In this document: positions 1-14,359 of the stretch, piece after piece | Position numbering within the stretch: the stretch's first letter is position 1 | How the letters are laid out: the number at the start of each line of letters is the position of its first letter | Assembly (NCBI GenBank): GCA_900618425.1 | Contig: UZAN01039384.1 | Location: 182,762-246,761, forward strand | Length of the DNA: 64,000 nt | Reading direction: 5' to 3' | From: Echinostoma caproni | Lineage: Eukaryota > Platyhelminthes > Trematoda > Plagiorchiida > Echinostomatidae | Position numbers and translations under genes: made by a program | Notes under the pieces: generated by a model | Database searches by the model: none | What the model was told of the DNA's origin: nothing | Seen by the model: only the letters and a program-made list of their open reading frames with translations

Positions 1-3000
1 AAAATAATTTTCAGAAAAAGCAATTCCATCAATTTATCGTTTCAACCTCGATACCAGGTATTTAGGGAGTAGCTAATGCACACGCCCATTGGTATCAGGA
101 TAGTTTCATTCTCCTTGTTCATTACTTTGTGTCGCCAATAGCTGTTACACTCATCCCTACCATTAAAATTTGAATTTGAAGAATTAGTGGGCTTAGGTTA
201 TTATTTTTCAATAATTGTGTTGGCATAATTAATTATATATTTGATTTAAATACAAAAAAAAGAAAAGCTTACAGCCCTTTCTTCTGATTTTCATGCGGAC
301 GTTATTGTGTTTGCGCACCACTGATCAGCAATAGAATGATTACATCCGGGTATGAATATGTAAGGGAATCTATTGTCACAGATTTCAATTTCATCTTTCG
401 ATACAAATCCAAAGACGCTCTCTAACGGTTCCGGTGCATACAGACCGGGGATTTCCACCGGCCTTTGCTACTGATATTGGAGCGAGGTTCTTCGTGAACC
501 GGATGAGCGCACTTAGTTGTCCTAGCGGTAGGATATCCTATGACAAATCACGTGCTCATCTTAAGCAAATGAGGAATTCAAAGGTAAAATGCGCACAATG
601 ATGAACCGTTGAGTGGAAATTATTCTTAAGCTTTTATGAAGTGGAAAATATTCATCCGAACACATGTGGGCTGATATAACTGACCGTACGAAAAAAAAGA
701 AGTATAAATATGAATTTGACTTTTTGGAATTTTACATGCATTTTTTGTTTGCGTTTCACTTATTTGTCGAGCAAATTATGATCATTTGACTATGGTTTTA
801 TTACAATTATCGGATGATATTTTTGCTAAAATATATAAGTAGTTTTACTGTTTATTGCCTAATCAATGATTCTTTGTTTGTTGCACGTTTTCTGCTTGTT
901 ATCCAGTTCCATATATTCCTCTGTTTTATTTGTTCTAAGGACTTAAGAGATGCTAGCTAACTCAATACGCATTTACCGGTAATTGGCTTATATCCTAAGA
1001 CTAAGTTGAAAATAGAAATCTCTATGCAGTTTATCTAAATCAAATAGCGTTCTCCAGTACTGAAGGCTTCGCTGTTGTACAACACAGACTTGTACTGATC
1101 TGGTGCTCACCCAAGCGTTAAAGCACTCATGTTTCAAATAAATAACTTACAAATATAACATATATATGTTGGGAAAAAGTTTCCCTTTATCTATAGGCTT
1201 CTCATGTGCTTCACACTGATGACTAAAACTTTCAGTCTCAACTAACGCATTTTTTCGCCTGTTTGCCAAAATGAGTGATATTGAAGTTGAGAGNACTAGT
1301 GAGATTCAACACCTTTCCTGTTCATTTTTACAGAGACAACATATTTAATAAAAATTCCTGTCATTGAGTGGCTACAAGAACAAAGCCTACACGAACTTTT
1401 CCGATACGGTATCTTTCAACAAAGATAAATCCATCTCCATTCATGTTGATCTCTAGGCTTTCCATGAATTTTTTACTTGAGCTGCAGTCATTTTATCTTT
1501 TCATGGTGGTCTATCAGTGTGTTCTATGACCAGAGCCTACTGATATTCATTTTTTGTAAACTTAGTGTCCGCGAAAGACGGCCAAGCACATAAAAACAAA
1601 AATGGGATTTATTCTTCATCAAATGAATATTGGTATGATCTCATCGATATATTGTATGAAATAGCAAATTTATTTCGTGATGGATTGATAACAGTAAGAT
1701 ATTTTTCAATTTTATGAATGGATTCAGGGACCTCCTACAACACCTCGGATATAACAGCAATCACAAGAACGTTGGTTAAAATTGGAAATTTAAAACATTC
1801 TCAATATGATATAATTACACATTCCAGGACGAGTTAGTGTTTTATTGAGTGAAATATTAATCAGTTAATAACACCTAGGAACATATTTTACCCAATTACA
1901 TTTTTCTCATGAAAAATACAATTTAGATTGTTGAATGTCTGATTAGACCTTTTAGGCAGTGCAGACGCCAGAAATGATTTTAAGGTCACAATTATGGAAT
2001 CCATTCTTTGGGAATTTGCTCTGTTGTGAGCACTTTTGAGACCAAAAAAGAAGCAGCTTGATCAAGGAATTCCCACAAAGAACGCTTGTCTTCCGTGTAG
2101 ATATATCTGAATGATTGGTGTTTAATTCAAGATACTGGCTCTGCGGGTCCAGATGTCTGCCTAATACACTATTTTTCTTCATGATTGAGTTTGTGGATTC
2201 ATTTAAATAATAACTGGGACACCTCAACTCATTGCAATTCATTACTGGTTTTCAAATAATTTTCCTAAAAGAAAATTATTCAATTGAAATAATTGGGGAT
2301 GTCCTTTCATGTTCAAAGCATTTTGAATGTTCTTGTTGGACCGGAGATAAGTTTCTCTAATAATGGCGGTTTTCCGGTTGTAGTCTGTCACAACCAAAGT
2401 CAGCTTCATTAACAAATATTTTCTGGTAAATAATGAGCAACACAAAGCAGATCTAACAAGCGTGAATAAACTCCATCACGTTTCCCCAAATGGAGTGAAA
2501 CAAGTCTCTACTATGTTTGTTCTCGCTTACTTTTGGGTAGTTCACCAGAAAAAGTGCACTCTTTTCTAGTGGCGCCAACAAAAGCCTCTTGATTTACTTC
2601 GCTTCTTATGGCACTGATAGTCTGTTTTTCCACTTCTTGCAACATTTATCGGGTGTGCCCAAATCGATTTGAAAGCGGCCACTTATAATTCAGTAGTTGT
2701 CAATTCCATTATGTTGGTTTCGCTGTTTGTAATGCTAGCGTATTAACCTGATTGTACCAGTACGGTTTCATTCGAGATCTAATTTAAACTGTGGATAGTA
2801 AATCCTATTGGGAGATTTCTCATTCTCCATTCTTTCTGTTTTAATTCAATGTACATTATCATAAAAATGTTTAGTGAACTTTAAATTGAAACTCATCACT
2901 TTTAGTGTTTAACCTGTTTTCCATGCCTCATTAGTTTGAAATTATCTAGTGTATCACTCTTGCTTGTTGCAAATCCCCAAGCTTCTACTCAACTCACATT

Positions 3001-4620
3001 GAGCCGTGGAGTTACCACATGTATCATCATAGACTGGAATATTCGATAATTATTGTTGAAGTCTTACTTAAACACAGGGACCTTTGGTTTGACTTTGATG
3101 TATATCATTCTTGACATTTACGACAATAAATTTGGTCAGAATGAATGGTGCTACAATGTAATGGGACCAGTGGGCATTATCCTGAAGAGGATTAGGTCAA
3201 TAGACTTCACTAATGGGGCCGCATTTTGACTTTAAATGACATTTTAGCAGTCATTTTAGCAGAATTTGGAATGTTTTTGAATGAACCAAAAGTATCGGAT
3301 CAAATCATATGTAGAGATAGAGAATTACAATGAATAAACATCCACCCATAGTTGATATAAAAGGAATGTATTTTATTCAAACGGTAGACGGTCTGTTGAA
3401 TAATGCTTCCCCCTTTCGTCAAAGTTTGTTGTGTAAGAGTTCTGCGTTCCTGAGAATAGAAATAAAAAGCGGTTATGATTAAGAAACGTGCAACGTGCAT
3501 TAAGAATTTCTCATTTTCCCTGCAGTTTGTAGTCATTGACCAATGCGTATGACATGTCATTACAAACTGTAAGGTTTCATAAAATAGTATGCATGATTTC
3601 CTGTAGAGTCTAGTTACATTCTATTTCACTGGACCTGTGTGGTTTCATAACTTAATGAATGATCCATTGATTTGCAGACTGCCTAATCTGAAACCGATCG
3701 TGTTGTTCAACTTGAATCCCTCTGCGTTTGCTGTTTGTTTGATGTGAAGTTCAGTATCAATTTTTCTGTACTGCACCTGGAACATCATCGTGGTGGGCAG
3801 TTATGCGGATAATATGAACTGAAACCAAGAGTTTACAGAACCATAATTTGCCCCCTCCCATTCTGTTTCTGACACAGAAAAGTTGTTCATTTTCAGATAG
3901 ACACTATCCATTGTTTTCGGCAAAACAGGCAATACAGTTTTCAGTGGAGATCTCATTGTTACTTCGGCAATGAGGTTGATTGATGAATTTGACCTGTGAA
4001 TTCGTGTGAACAACAATTTGTTTCAACATCTTCGATGATGTAGCCGATTGGAACACATGATGTGAGATTTTAACGAAAACGTGTCTTAAACTTTGATGAC
4101 CAGATTCCGTAATAATAAATTTGAACTAACTATCTGCTTATTGGCGTACTGTGTCGGTGAGGTAGAAACTGATTCGATTATATATGCCAACCCATGACCT
4201 GTTACATTTCAAGGTGGGATTCCAACGTCAAGATTTCCATTAAAATCACATTTGATTAAGTTATGATGGTTAATTCAATGATGGAGTGTTTTTGCAACAT
4301 ATACCGACTTCATAAAATGTCTCAGAATCTATTCAACTCAGATTATCAGTTTGTCGACTTATTGATTTTTACATTTTATTTCTGCAACTTAACAAACTTT
4401 GATAAATCGTCAACCTAAGACATGGTTTCAGGTTTATTAGCTATTAACTTTGCAACAGAGAATGTTCTATGGCGATCCGCTTTTTAGGCTTTCATGTGAT
4501 GATCTTCGCCGTCCTAACATACTTCTGAGTTCACCTAAATTGCTGAACGTATAGTAGAATGGATGTGTTTTGCTTCTGAAGGCCAGAAAACCGTGAGCAA
4601 TGAATATCCGTGGAATATTC
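1..4620. other. No gene seen
   Basis: AT-rich sequence with only short chance frames. A slightly GC-richer patch at about 415-535 has no recognisable feature. One N at 1294. Confidence 0.6.
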
Positions 4621-4625
4621 TCATG

Positions 4626-4666
<41 letters not shown>
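4626..4666 (+). repeat. AAT/ATA trinucleotide microsatellite
   Basis: About thirteen uninterrupted ATA repeats. Confidence 0.95.
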
Positions 4667-4667
<1 letters not shown>

Positions 4668-5237
4668 CCAAATAGTTTAGTCTATTTTAGTAACTGAGTA
4701 ATATTGTTTACCATTTGATGTCCGTTGAACAGCTACTGAAACAGTCGACAGAAAATTCAATGAGAATTTATGAACAGAATGCAAGCAATGAGCAGACAAG
4801 TTGATTGAAAAATTGTTTAACTGATGCTATAGGGGAGCTATGGATGATGATTTTTTTAAAAGATCAGTACATAATTCATGGTATAAATTTGTTTGGGAAA
4901 ACTCTTGTTAAACCGGCTAATTTACGGCATCTTCCGCAAAAAAATACAAAGTGACCGAAATAATTCATAGCAGCTGATATTTAACCGCGTTTAATTGTTT
5001 ATCGTCAATAATATCAACCGGATGAAATTGAAATTTGTATTATGGGTTGTTCAAATTAATCAATATGACCAAAGATGCCAGTTCGTCTGTTCAGTTTCGT
5101 TAAATGGGATCAGCTGTAGTTTTAAATTCAGTATTCGCTTAGAAAATCAAGCTCTTCTGAATCACAACCATCACCTTAAAACTGAAGTTAAAAGTCTTCC
5201 CTTGTAACTCGATATTAGTAAAAATTTCATGTGCAAC

Positions 5238-5305
5238 ACAAATAAATAAATAATGAATGAAATAATGAATAAATAGATAAATAAATAATAATTGATGAAT
5301 GAAAG
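5238..5305 (+). repeat. AAAT/GAAT imperfect tetranucleotide repeat
   Basis: AAATAAATAAATAATGAATG and its variants continue for about 65 bases. The repeat creates spurious open frames on the minus strand. Confidence 0.8.
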
Positions 5306-5309
5306 GCAA

Positions 5310-7300
5310 GCATTCTATTCGTTTCATTGTTAAGCAAGGCATCAAGAAATGAACTGGCATCACTTATGTTTATACCTTTCTTCATTGGCTTACAGTCCAC
5401 CGACTGGATTTACACGGATTTCACATCATTTTGGTACCAACGAAATAATATTTCAATTAAACATTCGTTATAAACATTAAACGGTGATGCTAATGTAAGC
5501 ATTAAAGGAATACAATACAATAAACAATCTATAATATTCAATATACTTATCCTTTAGTAATGTTCTGCCCCTTACACAGGAAGACATTTTGAGCAGCGTG
5601 TAACTCGATTGTCTGTCGAATGATAAGTCGGAACACAAACAAAGTTTGGAAGTAAAGTGTCTCCCAAGCCAAACTTCAATAGTGAGACCAGAAACACAGT
5701 TTTCAATAAATCTACCTTTAACTTTTTCGCTATAACTGTACATGTACGTTTACAGACGTAACGAAAATAATCCAACATTCGTTGTGCAAACGTGTTTTGG
5801 TATTCTCTAGTCTAGTAGAAATCTCGACTTTGTTTTCCTAAATAATTTCAAATCAATGTTTTTGTCTCACTGCTAACAGCTTTTAACATGGCGTACATAG
5901 TGAATACTAATATTTACCCATCCATTTACATAGATTTGCCGGTGGCTCGGCCTAACATGGCACAACCCCAAACATTGCACATTTTAACCACCAGTTTCCA
6001 TCACACTACTGTATCCTGGTAAGTAGTTAAAATCAGAGCGCAACATCTGCAAGCATTTATCGTTATTCCACTGGGATGTTCAAAATCAGTGACAGTTTTT
6101 AAATTTTTTATAACTCCAATCGAAACAATAAAAGGCACCAAAAAAAAAGCAATCCACTCAGATATTTGGCGACCTCACTAATTATCTGCGGAGCATTAGA
6201 TTTGAGTTCAATCAAATTCACGATTGAGCCCAAAGAGGTTCATTCAGCTACATTGATTCCACTGAGCAGTTAAAATTTGCAAGAGGCTTCCCAAAACAAT
6301 CAACAGGAAGTGTGTGTAAGCCCTCCAGTGGTGTGGATCACAACATATGATTTTATAGAACATTGGTTTAACTCATTCCACCGCTGAATTGTCTTAGCGC
6401 ATTGAGCCGTGTCAAAAGCCACCGCGCGACTGTCCTTTTGAAAAAAATGATTAAAACGACTGAAAGAACATCAATAAAAATTTGTCTCCTAAGTAGAATA
6501 GGTTGAGCATCTGTAAAACCGATCTGTAAGTCGACACTTCATCATTCACGCCACGAACGCCACCCACCTTATCAATCTTACGATCCATACACTTATCGAT
6601 CTGCTCTATCTGTTTGTCTGTCTATCTAACTACGTATATCACTTTTCTGCGAGCGAAAGTTTAAAACAGTGTCATTGGAAATCCGACGAAAATCTTAAGT
6701 TAATTTACAACACCGTAACACCTCAACCGAGCATAGTGGTTCAACACTGTGCAAGGTGTGTAAAGGGACGAAATGGGTTATAAAAGTTGTCGAATTACCA
6801 TTTCATTGTAACGACAGAGATTATAAAACCAAAGTGACCCTTGTTTCCCCACCTATCTTTTGTTTAATTATCTCTTTTGGCAATGAAAGATGTTCAGCAG
6901 TATTTAAAATCAACGTTTAGAACATCTGCGCAACTGGCTTCAGTTCCGAATCTGATGTATTATATTTATGAACCAGTGGCATAATTATTACTTGTGCGTA
7001 GCAGATAATCAACCACAGAAAATACTGTCATGGATAGTCCTAGTCCTGTAACAAATTTATCTCACTTTAGTGAAGCAAAGGTCGCGGTGATGTCAGGCTA
7101 GCTTCGCATTGTCGATCACATGCTTGATATTTTTCGATCGCCATATGAACGGTCTTCAATACTTCCGCGGACTGGTACCTTATTCTATAGGTTAATGACG
7201 TCCTCGCCAACCCTTGCACAAACATATCCCACAGGTTGGTGTTATTCAGTAGAGCAGGATCAGTTTCCTCTCAGTCTCATGAAATAGTTTCTACTTGTTT
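5310..7300. other. No gene seen
   Basis: Non-coding. Only short frames in AT-rich sequence. Confidence 0.6.
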
Positions 7301-7304
7301 TCAG

Positions 7305-7564
7305 CGAAGTACATTGATTGTACCGAGCTGGATGAATGTTTTAATGTGCACTGTGAGCGCATTTTGCCATCTATGTGTAAGGTATTAGATAGTATTTCTA
7401 TTCAAGTCGGGCGTAAATTAATGAGTATTCTGAAAAACTGCGACCCAAAGTTTACCCTAAATGAGTTAGACCATCGTACAATACTTGTCGGACGCGTGGA
7501 TATGAAATTCAAATCTATACTCAGATATCAGGAAGCACTTGTTCCACTTAATGGTGAAGAATAA
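7305..7564 (+). CDS. Weak candidate for a terminal exon or gene fragment
   Basis: A CTTGTTTTCAG acceptor-like sequence ends at 7304. The following 86 codons read AKYIDCTELDECFNVHCERI and later LDHRTILVGRVDMKFKSIL, with a stop at 7562-7564. Composition looks protein-like, with spaced cysteines, but I recognise no domain and there is no clear partner exon. Just downstream (about 7640-7950) the plus strand keeps protein-like pieces in changing frames (ECEWYWEKTLEIL, then YRVKNGYNFWDDLC). That would also fit a decayed gene or transposon. Confidence 0.25.
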
Positions 7565-7959
7565 ATTTTTGCACAAGCAGGTTTCATACCTACAATTGTG
7601 GGTACGTTCAATGAAAAGATTAACCCATCTTTGGAGTAATCATCATAAGAAGTGCAATAGATGAGCAGTGGCAGTCATACGCCAATACTCAAGAACATAG
7701 AACCTTATGTCTCGACTCAAAGAGTTTGTGACCAATCTCTCCAGCATGACGAATAATGAGTGTGAATGGTATTGGGAGAAAACACTGGAAATTTTGTGTG
7801 ATCCACGAAGCCTGAGAAAAAGCATGAAACCGTTCAAGAAAAGATTGAACCACACATGAAATGTTTTTACCGGGTTAAAAACGGTTACAATTTCTGGGAT
7901 GATCTGTGTAAAAAGCAATTTGAGAATTTTCGTAAGGAAAATTTTAAAATATGAAGAGG

Positions 7960-10900
7960 TGTATGACTAGTGATCAGCCATTGAAGAGCCGACGAATGGT
8001 TTTCTAAACTAGATGAACAAAATTATGGTTTTCCCTACCATATTAAACTACATATGTATTCTACATTCCAAACCTTGTTCAGCACGAAATCTGGTCGTCC
8101 AATTAAAATCATACACACACGTCGAGTTTAGGGGAGCACGTCGCTGGATTCACCAGCATACCAATCGAAGATATTCTTAGAAATTATTACGTGAATCAGC
8201 TAACTTCTGGTTAGTGATGAGGACAAATTAAAGTGTCTGATGAATCCAATGGTAACTGTCGTGTACCATCAGCAAAGCAGAACAAGTAGAAAGTCCTTTT
8301 TAAAAAATCTACCATATAGTGGAAATAATGACTAATTAATTCGACGCAACTTTCCCATTCTTGTGAGCTTTATTTTCGCCAGAACGAACAAAGAAGTTGA
8401 GAACGACATATTTACGAAACATGGAAATGATAAATTAATTTTCTGAAATGCTGCTCGACTGATATTCTTCGAGGTTTAACTGAATGGCTTTCTCCGAGAC
8501 ATATATGTAATCCTGAGTGGTCAAGAAACCAAATCTCAGCAATCTGTGTTAACTAATAATGCTCCACAAATTGTTTTGCCCACATTTATCTACATTACTA
8601 GCAATTAGCAAGTAGATAACAATGATTTACTTCAATATGGGAGGTCGATGGATATTTTGTCCAATATCAGTTGTCAACCCCATTTTTCCATTACTTCTAT
8701 TGGTATGATTATGTCAACTACCTAGTTCGGTTAACGCAAAAAATCATACTGCTTCTTATTTTCGTACTTAAAACAACTTGATCCGTTATGTAATTCAAAC
8801 AAATAGCTCACGCGACCGTAACTTTTTCATTCGATGCAAAACCTTTATATCTCCCCTCATCACACATAATCGTACGCTTTCATGTGAAGGTTTTCGTTGC
8901 CGACTGTTGACTGTCCATTTCGGTGAAGAGATTAAGGAACATCGGAATGTTGAAAGTAACGTGAAGGTGAAAATAGAGAAACCGGTTAAATAATGTTGCG
9001 AAGACAACGAGTGCTACTGATTACGATACTCAGTCACGTAACTCAATGTCTCTGATCACCAATAGCACTGATGCCAAGGTCCTATCGAGGAAGACTTTTG
9101 CAACTTATCTGAACAATTCTCCTGTTTGGGATTATCATACCCTGGCAGTAGGTCTTAGTTTGACCAATCTTGACTTTTCCACTCATTATCTACTCCGGAA
9201 AGCATCACGCAGAGCGGCAACCTATTTGGTTTCTTGTGTGTAACATGCTCTAACCAAAATAATTTATTGAATGCAACCACGTGTTCCAGTGGGCGACCGC
9301 GAATACCTCAAAGTATACGACCCAATTCATGATATTTCACGGTTGGTTGCCGAAGCTTGAATCCAACAAATGACAAATAGCTGGAAAGTGCTCTTTACAG
9401 GCAGTAAGGCAAATGAACCCATTATTCTCTCCGCGATTTTAACCAAATGAGTGACAAAAATCAAATTAATGTCAAGCACGTTATGTAACTACAACTTTAT
9501 GCCTAAAAAACATTGGTTGGTTGATATTTTTTCGGTTGATCAATCGATTGATGGATCAGTTGACTGATTGATTGATTGATTAAATTCAAGTGCTTTAGTT
9601 AGCATTACTGCTCCTATTACTTCAAAAAATACTTACACGGCACGGTTGATTAAACCAAACTCTAGTTACGTCTCTCTGATAACCTTTTGGAATTTAATCT
9701 ATCAGTGTTGATTAGTTAAAACTTTACGTTTCCATAAAATGTTGTTGAATAAGCCGTGGCAGATGGTAAACAGCTATATAAGTGGAACCCGATGGAACCA
9801 AACGATATGCGGGGAATTAGAGAGGAAAATCGATTTTATTTATTTAAACATGCAAGCGTCTTTTTACATTGTTTTCAAAAAAATATCTCGTTGAATAAAA
9901 TGTGGTATTCATCAGTTATTTTGATGGTTTATCTCCTAAAGTTAAATAGGGTTCATATAGAAAATGCTTCTATTGTGAATCATTAGAAATTAGACTCGGT
10001 TCGAAACGCGCACAAAATCTGTTCTACGGATTAGAGTTTTTGAGAGTTTATTGATATTCCGAGGCAAAGAAATTTGATGACCTATTCTTTCCCAATGGGA
10101 AAATGAAGAAATGAATGTTGTGGAACTAATTTGTTAGTATTCTAGGATGGTATGCAAAACACAGGTGGTCTATGTTTGCCCACCATCTGACCATTTATGT
10201 TGTCATTCCGGTCCGAAATTTCTGACATCTTGTCTCCTTGGGCTGACCGTGTGTTGGGAAAAACATATATCTTTGGAATGCCATTCGTGCGAAAGAAATA
10301 AAGACGAGGAACGAATGGTGGCAAAGTCACCTTATTTCTGATCTATTTATTTCGCATTATCACGGGGAAATGGTCAGGAAATGGAATCAAGAAAGTGAAC
10401 GAAATCGACATCTGTATCAGAAGCATCACGAATGTGCAGATAATGTTGATTGAATAAGAATTTTCAAATATCTGTTGAGCATACAGAAAAACACGAAGGT
10501 TTTAAATCTCCAGGATATTCATGGAACTCACAACTGTCATTCCCAACATCAATGAGGGAAACTAATTCTGAAGGGCGTATCGTCTCTTAAATGATTAAAT
10601 TTTCATTATTTTAACTTCAGATTATGAAACAGAAATAATTCATTTTTAAAAACCGATAATGAAATCCGTTTTATTGGAGATTTGCTTTAAAAATTCATGC
10701 AGCATGTAAAACGTTCTTTGATAAACTTGTTTGTGTTTAAACATACGGCTGAACTTGAAATTTCTACTAAACCTCATCTACGTTTATTCATTATTATTCT
10801 GATAAAAAATGAAATCATCAGTGTGTAACACTTCACGGAACGGTATGGGTAACAACTATATAGTTCAGTCATTCAAGTTTGAAAAGATAACGATTATGTG

Positions 10901-13900
10901 GAACCAGATGTACGAATAGGACGCACATGGTGTTAAGTCATATAATTGCTTCTGGAGATTATCAAATCAGCGATAACATGTCCTTGAATTTATTGATAAG
11001 CCGGCCATGTTTGTGTTATTCACAATAAAGAAAAAGATATTCGTCGGTGAAATTAAATTGGACAGATCTTTGATTTCCCATAAAAACGGAAAAGCCCTCT
11101 ACGAAAATTCAGTATTTCATCTGCTGGCCGTTTATTTACGTAGAGTTGGATAAAACTGTATCTTTATCTTTGGCTTCCGGTTTGTTGAACCTACCTGATA
11201 GGGTAATATAAGCAGTTCTAACATATAATTAGGGCAACTAATTTGAATTAGGAGACCACAGATTGAAGAAAAATTACTTCCATAGCGATTCCAGAAGCAA
11301 TGAGATAACGTTCCCTCTTTTGACATACACAATAAGAGCTTGATTGCCAAACGAGCACCGCAATTGTGGAATAGAAGTGAGTTGCTTGTTTCCTACATTC
11401 TTGGGATCATGTAAATGATTTAACAAGCCCGAAAAATTCTTAGTTTTTAAATTTAGTGCCTAATTTGGTATAACTCTCCGGCTACCCATCACTCAGAATC
11501 AGGATCAGTTAATCCCCAAAGACAGTAGACGTTCTTTTGAATATGCTCCGCCACTAAATAAATCTTTACAGTAATTATTTTTTTCTAAATGCGCTCAAAA
11601 TTCATTACATAAATCAATTTCAAATAAAGTGGCTTCTAGTTTAAAATTTCTTGCAAATTACTACTGACACAGATGTGCTAAGTCCATAAACGTGAGTTAT
11701 TTATGAAATCATAACGTGGTAATACATACAAGAGTAGTTGAATACATCAATTTCAAAAGAGAACAACCGCAGGTCTTCATTCAAAGGACATTGATAATTA
11801 GTGCGAACCTTTAATTCTTTGAAACCATTTAGGAATTATTTATTTTCAATGGGAGGATTTTTCACTTATAAAGCAAATGAGGAGTGAACTGAAAAGCTGT
11901 TTTCATTTGGCTGTTTCTCACCAGCAGTGCGAATTCATCGACCGATCTGAAGACGGAACTTGGGGCCTCATGGGCAGAACACAAGCATGCTACCCAGTCT
12001 AGGCAGCCGATCAAACTGCTTTCTATTTTTTTCGTTTACACGATTCACCACGATCCATCGTTGCGAGCTTGCTGTGGTCATCGTCCCTTACTCATCTCAG
12101 GGGTTATACCCCGGTGCGGAACTTTCACAACCCGAGCATGTAGCATGCTTGCATTCAGCCCATGAGTCCCTGGTTTCAGCCCCAGATGGATTGATGATGG
12201 ATTTGCTCTGCTGGTGAGAGCGAGTCGGGTCAAAAAGGTCGCACATAGCTTCGTAGTTTCTCAGCTCACGGTTCATCTGCTCTAAACATGATGAATTTCC
12301 CCCTTTCAAATTGAATTAAATTACTCCTTTGTAACTATTTTTGTTCATAATTTACTCACTAAGCACACACTGTTAATCATTCGACACTGAGCGACTCTGA
12401 AATTATCGTACAGCCGTTTCGAGTATTTTCATCCAGTAGACGCACACGTTTTTCAGGAGTCATTGAAATCCTTCAAGATCATCCACAGCATTCATGAGTT
12501 GGAATCTCCTAGGAAAGGAGCATTTGCTCTAAACCATAGTCCCATCCGTGTCCGTATCTCTTCGAATGACACGACATTTAGCATTGATGCATAAGGCATA
12601 GACTAAACAAACGCTTCAGTGACAGGAATAAACAACCTATTTGTCAGCTGCGTCTGGTTCGGTGATATTGTTTGATAAACTCCATTGCTTCATTTGAACT
12701 GATCGAAAGAATTATATGTTAGAAACTAAGTTTGCGCCACTAGAACAATTCTCTAGAAGGAAAAAATCTGTATAAAGCCGGTGGTAAATTCAGTCATGAC
12801 TGGGGAGTTCGAAGTTTTGTGAAATTATCTTGGCAGAGCTCTAGAATAAAAGAAAAAGCAAGTTTCAATAGACTGCAATGTTAGTTTGGAGTCACCCAAT
12901 ATGACTTCAAAAATACTGCTTGATCTTGTTTGACCATTTAATTTCTAAATAGTGGAAAATGATAAAAACTACTCCATCTTTTCACTTGATTTTCAGAATC
13001 AAGTGCTTAGTAAGTATCAACTGTCACGCATTTGGCCCCCAAAATATCATATATGGATTCCGTGGCACGTCATATCTTCCGCTTGTCGCTTGAATTGCAC
13101 GCTCTATGATTAAACGCTAAAACAATCTGTTAGATTTGACTGAGATGTATCTGATAGTATCAAAAACATAAATTGTGCCAAAAGAAAACATGTTGTATAG
13201 CGTGATTTATGAATAAGCTTTGAACAATAAACCAAGACAATAAAGTTCGGTTGCTTCATGGCAGCCGGCACTGATGGGTTGCATCAGACCAATGCATCAG
13301 CGTAGAGAGAAAATATGTGCACGTAGGACTGAATTGAAAAGGCATAAAGCTCAGACTTCATCACGAAAATAGCTGAAAAGAAAATGAAAAATAACCCCTC
13401 CACGCCACTATCATTGNGTAAGCCACAATGTGAGCTAAAGTTATTTGCGTAGTTATCGGCACAGTATTGAGCTATGCTTAGTCGGCAGTTATGACTGAAA
13501 TAAAATTGTTCCGCGATACGTAGTAGTACACTTGAAAATGAACCCCAGAATATTGTCACTGGTAAAGATTTACTCAACCAACGCAAATTGAATCCATAGT
13601 ATGAACATACATCTGTCAAAAGAGCTTCCAAACTGAAATGGTCTTCTAAATTTCTATTTCTAAGGCTTAGAATCTTTATTTTCATTAGAGATCTGCCCCA
13701 CTGCTAAATCAATTCCAAAACAATATGTACTTGAATTATAATGGATTATAAATCAATCTTTTATTGTGAACTAAACCGAATTTAGGTTTATTTTGCACGC
13801 ATTTAACAGTAGAATGCTTCACTAACTTTTACTTCAGGTCACTTTGGATCCTCGCTTGGCTCGATTATGAAGGGAAGGGTTACTGGAAGAACATTTCAGT

Positions 13901-14150
13901 TTAATTTCTTTGTAGAAAACCTACTTCCATTGTGATAAATAACAATATGCTTATAAAACAGAAATTTACACGGCCTTCATTATATACTAGCAATGTACTT
14001 GAACTTTCGAAGTGACCAGTAACACCAGTGTACCACTGTATAGTATACCATCCAAATTATCAGCATTTTATCTCACGGCATGACCAGATTTTAGCTAAAC
14101 TTTGTGCTAAAATAATGATATAATGGTTAAAAAGATACAGTGGTACTTCA
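7960..14150. other. No gene seen
   Basis: Apart from the GATT repeat, only chance frames. The segment at 11950-12310 is GC-richer and open on both strands without a domain; it may be part of a dispersed repeat. The 133-codon minus frame at 13284-13685 contains an N and has no motif. Confidence 0.5.
9523..9582 (+). repeat. GATT-type imperfect tetranucleotide repeat
   Basis: The stretch is built of GATT/GATC/GACT units and ends with four GATT units in a row. Confidence 0.7.
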
Positions 14151-14155
14151 TTATC

Positions 14156-14350
14156 GGGCGGTGGTGGCTCAATGGTAACGTCACACACTCCGGAGGACGT
14201 CTGTTTCACTCCTACCACCAACGAAATCACCATCTGAATTTCACCATGATGTATTGTATGTCAGTCCTTTGATTGGCCGCTTCCCACTTTGTGTATTGTG
14301 TATTCAAATAATGGAGGGAAAAAGGAAAAAGAACAAGGAAACAAAAGCAG
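14156..14350 (+). repeat. tRNA-derived SINE, copy 1
   Basis: The head carries an RNA polymerase III A-box-like TGGCTCAATGG (14165-14175) and a B-box-like TGTTTCACTCC (14202-14212). Spacing is slightly shorter than in a tRNA, and the arms no longer pair well. The body contains TCAGTCCTTTGATTGGCCG, and the 3' end is a GGAAAAAG-type purine tail. A second copy near 35.1 kb shares head, body and tail in the same order, which supports a SINE family rather than a chance match. Confidence 0.6.
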
Positions 14351-14359
14351 TGAACACCG

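Noticed and set aside
13284..13685. A 133-codon minus-strand open frame
   Set aside because: It contains an N, has no domain and no splice or promoter context, and its length is within what chance gives in 64 kb.
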